Shown: in pieces, positions 4,872-10,317 of the stretch | Position numbering within the stretch: the stretch's first letter is position 1 | How the letters are laid out: each line of letters opens with the position of its first letter | Source of the DNA: Candidatus Saccharimonadales bacterium | GTDB lineage: Bacteria > Patescibacteriota > Saccharimonadia > Saccharimonadales > Saccharimonadaceae | NCBI GenBank assembly: GCA_030145955.1 | Contig: JASLCR010000031.1 | Coordinates: 1 to 10,317, forward strand | DNA length: 10,317 nucleotides | Direction of reading: 5' to 3' | Program-made: the position numbers and the translations under genes | Notes under the pieces: model-generated | Databases searched by the model: none | The model's input: the letters and a program-made list of their open reading frames with translations, nothing else | What the model was told of the DNA's origin: nothing

Positions 4872-6065
4872 TTATGGATTACACTTCGTATCGTAATCGG
4901 CGGTCTTGTTTGTAACGAAAAAGTTTTTACACAGATCACCCTTTACCGTCAGTGCGGCTTCGGGATATTTGAGAGGTGTCGCCCGAACTGATACACGAGC
5001 ACTGATGCGGCGAAAAAGATTTGCTGCTCGACCAGTGGAGTCTACAACAGCCTGCCCCCCACTAAAATCTACATGATTATTAGGACCAGCACCGTTTAGT
5101 AGCTCGATTGAATACCGAGTAGAGCCATAAATTGATGCAAGCTGCACATATATCTCGCGATTGCTTACAGAAATACCGCTATCACTCCCTGTTAACGCAG
5201 GGAGCTTTAGGGTTGCCTGGCAATAATAGTTCTCGGTGCCAGTAAGGGCTCGCTGGCACAGTGAACTCAAAGGAGTATTATTGCCACTCGGCCGCGCATC
5301 TGCCTCCCAGCTAGTACCAACACTAGGACTACTCTCAACTGGATAGAGAAACGCCGTTCGTGCATCTTTATTAAATTTGGCAAGCTCGATACTATTTTTC
5401 TTGAATTGAATCAGCTGCGCACGTAGTATTGGCGGGGTCTTCGTAGAGCCAAGCGGGTCTGAGAATCCCCAGTCTGACTTACTAAGCAGCGGCCATGGAT
5501 TTGAGCTCGAAGTAGGCAGCTTTAGGGTTGCCGAAGGATTCTCGCTTGTCAGATCTTCATGTGAAAACCAACTGATCTTCACGCGGTCAAACGAACTCTT
5601 GCTCGCCAGTCGAACAACAGCCCCGCCACTATCTCCATTGAGCCCTCCACGATAATCCGGGCTCTCTGTATTAATTTTTACGCACGTATAGGCTTGGTTC
5701 AAATCCGCACTATTAGCATTTACTTTGACCTCGTGGTCTTCAAATGTCACATAACGAGCCATGTCTTGCCCAAGAAATTCACACTGCTGAGAGTTAGTGC
5801 TGAACTGATTCCTGAGGTCCTGGCACCCATTATCGTTGCCTGTCTTTCCTTCGCACTTGGCAAGCGCCACTAACGCACGTTTTGCATCTTCTACACCTGC
5901 GAGCGCTGCATCATACGCACTCTGAGATAAATCATTGGTACTTGCCTGCTGCTGGTTGCGCACCATCAGTTGAACAAAACTAGTCGTCGCCACCGTTAGC
6001 AGCAACGCCGTAAACACCACGATGAATATTGAGACTCCACCTTTCTGATTTTTCCATACACTCAT
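4872..6065 (-). CDS. PilX/GspK-type minor pilin, large and lacking Glu5
   Basis: Last gene of the minor pilin cluster (397 aa). A short basic leader ends at KGG, followed by the hydrophobic helix VSIFIVVFTALLLTVATTSF (11-30) and a helical stretch with SAYDAALAGVEDAKRAL (49-65), typical of PilX/GspK proteins. Cleavage would be after Gly10, giving a mature Val1 and no Glu at +5. GspK and PilX proteins also lack Glu5, which fits the tip position of that subunit. The large ectodomain has eight Cys (71, 81, 95, 128, 270, 282, 379, 395), probably paired as disulfides. The hexapeptide ATLKLP occurs twice (179-184 and 284-289). It overlaps the J-type gene by 4 bases (ATGA). Function as tip subunit is inferred from order and N-terminus; the ectodomain itself is not recognised. 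Confidence 0.75.
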   Translation of the reverse strand: MSVWKNQKGGVSIFIVVFTALLLTVATTSFVQLMVRNQQQASTNDLSQSAYDAALAGVEDAKRALVALAKCEGKTGNDNGCQDLRNQFSTNSQQCEFLGQDMARYVTFEDHEVKVNANSADLNQAYTCVKINTESPDYRGGLNGDSGGAVVRLASKSSFDRVKISWFSHEDLTSENPSATLKLPTSSSNPWPLLSKSDWGFSDPLGSTKTPPILRAQLIQFKKNSIELAKFNKDARTAFLYPVESSPSVGTSWEADARPSGNNTPLSSLCQRALTGTENYYCQATLKLPALTGSDSGISVSNREIYVQLASIYGSTRYSIELLNGAGPNNHVDFSGGQAVVDSTGRAANLFRRISARVSVRATPLKYPEAALTVKGDLCKNFFVTNKTADYDTKCNP

Positions 6066-6778
6066 CGCTCTACCCCTTTGGTTGATCTTGCTATAAATGA
6101 GAAGTCATTGACTGCACAAAATTCCTGCTTGGCATTTTCTGGCGGCTTGCACATGCCGTTCGTATCGATCAAATCATTAGTATTTGTCCCTATCGTAAAA
6201 TTCACCGCATACAAGGCCTGAGAGCCGTCACTACCAGCGATAGCAATAGGCTTACAACTGAAACTGCGAATCACTAACGCTTGATCTTTTACATCAATGA
6301 GTTCAGTAACCCCTGATGATGGCACCGGCTTCAGCGAATCGGTTACTGCACCTGTAGTTCCGCAGTAGCTCGCATTCACAGTTGTGCCACAGTAATCTTT
6401 CTTGGGGCCGCTGAATTTTGCAAAACCAACATATTTCTCATTGCCAGGATCGTTTTGGTCTCGCTGCGCAAGAGTTGTCCATGCGTATACCATGCCATCC
6501 ACACAGAACCTGTTCGTTGTAAGGCCCGGCACCGTATCCGCTACACCTTCCTTATACCCCACTGTCTCACTTGGTGCAGTTGAAAGTTTACGCTGAATCT
6601 CACTTGAAATTAACTGGCCCGATTCGTTCACCGACCGTAGCGTAAACCCTTTATTGAACGTTGCGCTTACCTGGAGAATCAAAAGCGTAATCATTAAAAG
6701 AAGCATTGATAGGAATGACATTGCTAGTGTCAGTTCGACAAGCGTAAAGCCTCGGTTTTTTCCTTGCCGCCGCATCAT
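6062..6778 (-). CDS. PilW/GspJ-type minor pilin
   Basis: Type IV prepilin (238 aa) with leader MMRRQGKNRG, cleaved after Gly10. It is followed by FTLVELTLAMSFLSMLLLM, with Phe at +1 and Glu at +5 and a continuous hydrophobic helix to about residue 37. A PulJ/PilW-like helix (SVNESGQLISSEIQRKL, 49-65) follows. The globular part holds six Cys (92, 130, 139, 175, 210, 221), an even number that fits disulfides outside the membrane. Its start overlaps the stop of the I-type gene (ATGA), and GAGGAG (6784-6789) lies 5 bases before it. It is expected to join the I- and K-type proteins in the complex that starts pilus assembly. Assignment to J rests on gene order and length as much as on sequence. Confidence 0.8.
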   Translation of the reverse strand: MMRRQGKNRGFTLVELTLAMSFLSMLLLMITLLILQVSATFNKGFTLRSVNESGQLISSEIQRKLSTAPSETVGYKEGVADTVPGLTTNRFCVDGMVYAWTTLAQRDQNDPGNEKYVGFAKFSGPKKDYCGTTVNASYCGTTGAVTDSLKPVPSSGVTELIDVKDQALVIRSFSCKPIAIAGSDGSQALYAVNFTIGTNTNDLIDTNGMCKPPENAKQEFCAVNDFSFIARSTKGVER

Positions 6779-8007
6779 AGCTGCTCCTCAAACATTATAC
6801 TCTTCATCCTAAAGTCAGGATCACGATTACCTGGCTGGATAAATCGATTATTGAACCAACGAATACCAAACTTATCACCAGAGTTCAGTGGAATGTTCTC
6901 AAAGACAACCGAACCTCCTCGACCCCCATTGATTGATGTAATCTTTTCCCCTCCTATCCAATTGCATGCAGTACCATCGCCCTGAGGGGTCTTACAAATC
7001 TTCAATTTATAATCGTATGCATTTGACATAATATCAACCGCACCTGAATTACAGTCTGCGTCCTCATATTGTATGGTTATCCTGTAGTTTCCATTATGAC
7101 CCTCGGGAATCGCGGGGTTATAAAGAGCATCATAGTTAATACAGTTGTATATTGCATCACCTGAAGACACACAATTTGCGAAGCGACCGTACTCATCCCC
7201 AGGTTTAACTGAGTCTCCAAAAAGTATGTTGTTCTCTGATGGCGCTTCCTCTAGAGGGTACTGGCCATTACATCGCAACATGCTACTACCACTACCCGAA
7301 AGTTCATTGGTGTACGCCGTAGTTATCACTGGCGGACCAGCTGGATCTGGCGTGGGAGTTACATTCTCACCAGTAAAGTCTCTACCGTCAAGAACATCGT
7401 ACAGCCTTACAACTGTTTCAATTTGCATTGGTTTACTAGTACCAGGGCTGTCCCAGCAGGTGCGAATGCGAAATACGTAAGCACCTACTTTATTATCATC
7501 GCCAATCTCCTCAGCTGAAGGCTCTATCCAAATGCCATATGCTTTGCTGTTTTGCACTTTTGCATACGGTGGCGTATTTACCTCTGTACCAGCAGGTTGA
7601 TAGTTGTCACCACTCTCACCATCGATGATCTGTAGCGCGTTATCCGGATCAAGCACAAACGATTTCGATCGCAAATGCCGTGCCTGGTCGGATGCATCTT
7701 GATTGGGACACGTATCACTGATAGCCGTCGGTGATGCTGTACCAGCGTCACCGGCCATCTTTGCAATCGCTGCCCACCTTGTCGTAGCTGGCGCGTCACT
7801 TTTTGCTGCCACCTCATGAAGGGCACGTAGCATATCCGCCTGGCCGTCAATCTGCTGACGCACCAGAGTAATTTCGGTAGCGCGTTGCGCGGCATTAACA
7901 CTCTGATTCATGAGCATCAGTGTTATTCCTGCAAGAAAACTAAAGATCGTCACTGCAAGCAATACTTCGATAATCGTATCGCCTGACGCTTGACGTCGCT
8001 TTAGCAT
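6775..8007 (-). CDS. PilV/GspI-type minor pilin with a large extra C-terminal domain
   Basis: 410 aa, far longer than the usual 120-200 of this class. The leader MLKRRQASG is cleaved after Gly9, and DTIIEVLLAVTIFSFLAGI follows, with Glu at +5 but Asp rather than Phe at +1. The pilin part runs to about residue 210. A Pro/Thr linker (VTPTPDPAGPP, 216-226) leads into a separate domain (about 231-410), rich in Gly, aromatic residues and Cys and probably all beta. Eight Cys are present (100, 184, 246, 279, 289, 319, 338, 348). The layout resembles a pilin carrying a surface-exposed binding module at the pilus tip, but I recognise no known adhesin or lectin fold. Translation is coupled to both neighbours (overlaps of 7 and 4 bases). 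An unusual cargo or a cell-binding role are both possible. Confidence 0.75.
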   Translation of the reverse strand: MLKRRQASGDTIIEVLLAVTIFSFLAGITLMLMNQSVNAAQRATEITLVRQQIDGQADMLRALHEVAAKSDAPATTRWAAIAKMAGDAGTASPTAISDTCPNQDASDQARHLRSKSFVLDPDNALQIIDGESGDNYQPAGTEVNTPPYAKVQNSKAYGIWIEPSAEEIGDDNKVGAYVFRIRTCWDSPGTSKPMQIETVVRLYDVLDGRDFTGENVTPTPDPAGPPVITTAYTNELSGSGSSMLRCNGQYPLEEAPSENNILFGDSVKPGDEYGRFANCVSSGDAIYNCINYDALYNPAIPEGHNGNYRITIQYEDADCNSGAVDIMSNAYDYKLKICKTPQGDGTACNWIGGEKITSINGGRGGSVVFENIPLNSGDKFGIRWFNNRFIQPGNRDPDFRMKSIMFEEQL

Positions 8008-8780
8008 CCCGCCCCCGTACTAGTTGTCACTGCATTTTGCGATGATGCATAGGCACGAATAATAACCGCCATAGCACCCCCCGAGAATGGCGTGCCAGGG
8101 TCAAGACACACCGTGACATCTTTATCTTCTGTACTACTGTCGCTTCCAGGGCCCGTGTCACCGATTCCGAGCACTTTCTGTATATTAGTATCTTTTGCCA
8201 CGTAAGTATGCGCTGTACCGTCAAGTGGCGAGCGAATAATTGCGATACTGAAATCTTTTGCAAACGACTTACTCGTACCATCAGCCTTCGTGCTGTCATC
8301 AATCACCGCCCCCCAGGGCACAACCAGCTCAGTGTCAGAGAGACCCATATCAATGTCTTGCGCCTTTACCTTATAGTTGTCGTACAGCAGCCGTCCTAGG
8401 GACATAGGAGTGGTCACCGGGTTTGGCCCTTCATAGCCTACAATGGGCCGTACAGATAGCACCGTACCTTCAGCATCTGTCTTCACTGATATAAAGCGAC
8501 CCAGCAACACGCAGTCGGACTGCCCTTTTGGCCCCGGACCTTGTGTAACATTAGCATCCGAGTCACACGTAAGATCACTACTCCGCTCATTCTCAACGTT
8601 ATATACCAAATTGTACTGCTGCTGCAAAAAAGACTGAAGCGTCACCACACTATCGCGATATCGCTCGGTATTAACGCGTGTCACCCAGCCGGTCATCAGA
8701 AGCACCGCAAGCAGCCCGGAGATTGCCAAGAATAGCGTCACTTCGATGATCGTAAAACCGCGTTGCTTTGCTGTGCCCAT
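8001..8780 (-). CDS. FimT/GspH-type minor pilin
   Basis: 259 aa prepilin with leader MGTAKQRG cleaved after Gly8. FTIIEVTLFLAISGLLAVLL follows (Phe+1, Glu+5, with an ISGLLA motif typical of FimT/GspH). A helix RYRDSVVTLQSFLQQQYNLVY (40-60) continues into the globular domain. Four Cys occur (72, 90, 225 and the final residue 259). It is the first of four overlapping minor pilin genes and ends 7 bases inside the I-type gene. The start at 8780 has no Shine-Dalgarno. Instead a perfect extended -10 lies inside the last codons of pilD, so the H-I-J-K set can be transcribed separately from pilD, starting 2 bases before the ATG. Confidence 0.82.
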   Translation of the reverse strand: MGTAKQRGFTIIEVTLFLAISGLLAVLLMTGWVTRVNTERYRDSVVTLQSFLQQQYNLVYNVENERSSDLTCDSDANVTQGPGPKGQSDCVLLGRFISVKTDAEGTVLSVRPIVGYEGPNPVTTPMSLGRLLYDNYKVKAQDIDMGLSDTELVVPWGAVIDDSTKADGTSKSFAKDFSIAIIRSPLDGTAHTYVAKDTNIQKVLGIGDTGPGSDSSTEDKDVTVCLDPGTPFSGGAMAVIIRAYASSQNAVTTSTGAGC

Positions 8781-8788
8781 TTGGGTTA

Positions 8789-8797
8789 ATTATAGCA
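8789..8797 (-). promoter_or_regulatory. Perfect extended -10 promoter of the minor pilin operon
   Basis: The minus strand reads TGC-TATAAT, a full match to the extended -10 consensus. It overlaps the final codons and stop of pilD. Predicted transcription begins near 8782, two bases before the ATG of the H-type pilin, giving a leaderless mRNA. No -35 is needed for such promoters and none is evident. Confidence 0.6.
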
Positions 8798-9686
8798 TAA
8801 GCACATTGCTGGTAGAGGCATTTACCAGACCTATGTAAAGCTCAATGAGAGAATATCCGTAGAACAGAGCAACGAAGAAGCCCACAATCAACATCGGACC
8901 AAATGGCACATGTGCTTTACGAGAGAGCTTCTTTGTTGCAAGACCCGGCAATACCACGAGCAGGCCAAGTAGATTCGCCAAAAATAGTGTCAGGAATGCC
9001 AATGTCCAGTCGCCAAGCAGCAAGCCAAGCACCAGCCCTAGCTTCACATCACCAAACCCAACCCATGCCCCACGCGATACAAGCCAGAGCAGCAGATACA
9101 AGCCTCCAAGCAGTAGAATGGCGCCCCCGGTCGACAGTAGCGTGGCTACTGGCTCAGGGGAGCTGAAAATTTGCCACGCTGCAACGATGAACGACAAGCC
9201 GATAAGCGGAAACATTATTTTATCAGGCAGCAAGAACCACTTGGCATCGTAGGCAAATAGAATTACCATCATTACAAGTATTACCGCCCATACAATCAGG
9301 AGCGGCCAAACTGCTACATCAAAGGTAGTTGCCCAAAAATGATAGAAAAGTACAAATAATACCGCTGTACCGATTTCCATCAGCGGCTCAAACCAACCAA
9401 TAGATTTCTTGCAATATCGACACTTGCCTCCAGTACTTAGCCAGCTAACCAGCGGTAAAAGATCATACCAGGCAAGTTCGTGGTGGCAATGAAGACACTG
9501 CGAGCGGTCGTTCTTTAACTTTTGCTTTGTAAGCGGCAGAAGACGCTTGAACTCATTTTTGTCATACTCTTCACCCTCGGCCTTATCTTCCACAAGCTGC
9601 TTGGCTCGAAGGCGCCACACCTGCGCACCCGCAAAGCTGCCCATTACAAGCCCCAAGAACCCTGCTATTACATAAGCGATAATCAT
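8790..9686 (-). CDS. pilD: Prepilin peptidase / N-methyltransferase (type IV leader peptidase)
   Basis: Integral membrane aspartic protease that cuts the leader of type IV prepilins after Gly and methylates the new N-terminus. At 298 aa it is full length. The N-terminal domain has the GSFAGAQVWRL motif (16-26) and two zinc-type pairs, CLHC (64-67) and CRYC (89-92), joined by the ELAWYDLLPLVSWL stretch (70-83) typical of the bifunctional form. An insertion of charged residues (about 28-62) precedes the zinc pairs. The catalytic aspartates are Asp147 (FAYDAKWFLLPD) and Asp213 in GFGDVKLG, the GxGD motif. About six to eight membrane segments follow residue 105. Its neighbours on both sides are prepilin genes, the expected substrates. 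No Shine-Dalgarno precedes the ATG; an extended -10 ends 7 bases before it. Confidence 0.95.
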   Translation of the reverse strand: MIIAYVIAGFLGLVMGSFAGAQVWRLRAKQLVEDKAEGEEYDKNEFKRLLPLTKQKLKNDRSQCLHCHHELAWYDLLPLVSWLSTGGKCRYCKKSIGWFEPLMEIGTAVLFVLFYHFWATTFDVAVWPLLIVWAVILVMMVILFAYDAKWFLLPDKIMFPLIGLSFIVAAWQIFSSPEPVATLLSTGGAILLLGGLYLLLWLVSRGAWVGFGDVKLGLVLGLLLGDWTLAFLTLFLANLLGLLVVLPGLATKKLSRKAHVPFGPMLIVGFFVALFYGYSLIELYIGLVNASTSNVLML

Positions 9687-9693
9687 CTATAGT

Positions 9694-9702
9694 ATTCTAT
9701 CA
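9694..9702 (-). promoter_or_regulatory. Extended -10 promoter of pilD (leaderless)
   Basis: TGA-TAGAAT on the minus strand (5/6 plus TGn) predicts transcription from about 9687, one base before the pilD ATG. It follows the terminator of the pilin gene, so pilD needs its own promoter. The bases just before the ATG (ACTATAG) contain no ribosome-binding sequence. Confidence 0.55.
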
Positions 9703-9718
9703 TGAACTAGCTCGACTA

Positions 9719-9749
9719 AAATAATACGGCCATAACGGCCGTATTATTT
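9719..9749 (-). terminator. Rho-independent terminator of the major pilin gene
   Basis: A 13-bp perfect stem (9719-9731 with 9737-9749, core ACGGCC/GGCCGT) with a 5-base loop ends on the minus strand in ATTATTTTA, a T-rich tail. It lies 18 bases past the pilin stop and before the pilD promoter, so it separates an abundantly needed pilin message from the peptidase and minor pilins. Confidence 0.8.
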
Positions 9750-9767
9750 GTAGAGAAATGAGAACTA

Positions 9768-10208
9768 CTAGCCTTCTTGGCAGATAGTTGTATCACCGCC
9801 TTCAACTTTTGTCACGATAGCAGTCTTGCGAGAGCTTTGGCTAGTCTTGGCAACCTTAGTATCAGCACACTCGGCTTTTGTATAAACTATTGCTGCATCC
9901 AGCTCAACACTTGCACCACCATTAGCTGGAACCGTATCACTAATAGTGACAGCAGTTGGATCAATCTGAGATATGTTGCCCGTAATATCTTTTTCTTCCA
10001 TGTCAGCAAGACTACCTCGGTTATTAGACCGGTAGGTGTTAATAGCAGATGCTATTGCATTAACATCATTCTTTCGTGCTGTATCACGCTGTCCACGCTG
10101 CAGTGCAGGAAGTGCCACGAAGATCATCAAGAAAATCAACGCTGCGATCGCTAGCACCAAGACTACCTCGATGATAGTGAATCCTTTTTCTTGTTTCTGT
10201 ACGTTCAT
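9768..10208 (-). CDS. Major-type type IV pilin (class III signal, GspG/PilA-like)
   Basis: Prepilin of 146 aa. The leader MNVQKQEKG is cleaved after Gly9. FTIIEVVLVLAIAALIFLMI follows (Phe+1, Glu+5 with an uninterrupted hydrophobic helix), then an amphipathic helix LQRGQRDTARKNDVNAIASAINTYRSN (36-62). The small C-terminal domain has just two Cys (114 and 143), likely closing a disulfide loop. Size, own promoter, leader, Shine-Dalgarno and private terminator suggest that this is the major structural subunit. I prefer the ATG at 10208 to a GTG at 10223 because AAAGGTGG (10220-10227) overlaps the GTG. The spacing of 11 bases is somewhat long. A GspG-type pseudopilin of a secretion system is the alternative, and nothing here distinguishes them. 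Confidence 0.88.
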   Translation of the reverse strand: MNVQKQEKGFTIIEVVLVLAIAALIFLMIFVALPALQRGQRDTARKNDVNAIASAINTYRSNNRGSLADMEEKDITGNISQIDPTAVTISDTVPANGGASVELDAAIVYTKAECADTKVAKTSQSSRKTAIVTKVEGGDTTICQEG

Positions 10209-10219
10209 ATGAGTTTTTC

Positions 10220-10227
10220 CCACCTTT
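10220..10227 (-). promoter_or_regulatory. Shine-Dalgarno that decides the pilin start
   Basis: AAAGGTGG on the minus strand lies 11 bases before the ATG at 10208 and overlaps the in-frame GTG at 10223, which therefore is unlikely to be the start. Confidence 0.55.
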
Positions 10228-10278
10228 CTATGAACTTATCTAGCTATTCTGACCGACATTTTATGCCGCTTATGCATT

Positions 10279-10308
10279 AATATACTCTACCACCGCCTAT
10301 GTTGTCCA
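10279..10308 (-). promoter_or_regulatory. Sigma-70-type promoter of the major pilin
   Basis: TGGACA (10303-10308) and TATATT (10279-10284), each a 5/6 match, are 18 bases apart on the minus strand. Transcription would start near 10272, giving a leader of about 64 bases. A direct repeat GCATAA-GCG-GCATAA lies around the predicted start of transcription. This is the only promoter in the window with a recognisable -35 element. Confidence 0.5.
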
Positions 10309-10317
10309 GACCTACAG

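Noticed and set aside
8903..9166. Plus-strand frame opposite pilD
   Set aside because: Antisense to conserved membrane and GxGD coding sequence, no ribosome-binding site or motif.
10261..10275. TTATGC direct repeat as a CRISPR or iteron unit
   Set aside because: Only two 6-base copies 9 bases apart; noted only as a possible regulator site near the pilin promoter.

Overview
The window looks like a piece of a small-genome Patescibacteria (CPR) chromosome, most likely Candidatus Saccharibacteria. This is inference from gene style: compact spacing, TGA used as a stop (so not the Gly-recoded Gracilibacteria/Absconditabacteria), a prepilin with a GDTIIEVLLA start, an Ndk with a HASG active-site variant, and housekeeping genes lying beside a type IV pilus locus. 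Nothing looks phage-, plasmid- or transposon-derived.

Layout, left to right. The 3' part of a tRNA-Asp(GUC) (1-67, +) ends at a hairpin terminator. Facing it is a three-gene minus-strand unit transcribed from about 2.3 kb: a PH-domain membrane protein, a membrane-anchored SurA/PrsA-type foldase and a manganese-type superoxide dismutase. A divergent tRNA-Arg(CCU) (2339-2415, +) follows, and straight after its CCA end comes a dense cluster of hairpins and short repeats (2411-2558). Then come ndk and uppP (minus), a divergent single Xer-type tyrosine recombinase (plus), and a 5.3 kb minus-strand pilus locus that fills the right half.

The pilus locus reads, in transcription order: a major-type pilin (10208-9768) with its own promoter and terminator, the prepilin peptidase PilD (9686-8790), and four minor pilin-like genes in the order H-I-J-K (FimT/GspH, PilV/GspI, PilW/GspJ, PilX/GspK types). 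The last four overlap by 4-7 bases. PilD would cleave and methylate the prepilins. The four minor pilins would form the priming and tip complex on which the major pilin polymerises. The ATPases, platform protein and other assembly parts are not in the window.

Two signals go beyond gene content. First, several genes without a Shine-Dalgarno sequence (uppP, xer, pilD, the H-type pilin, perhaps the PH gene) have a -10-like hexamer ending only 6-10 bases before the start codon, which predicts leaderless mRNAs. Genes with a good Shine-Dalgarno lack this. Second, the tRNA-Arg gene runs into a 22-bp perfect hairpin that includes its own CCA end, followed without spacers by two more hairpins, one carrying an 11-base complement of the tRNA T-arm.
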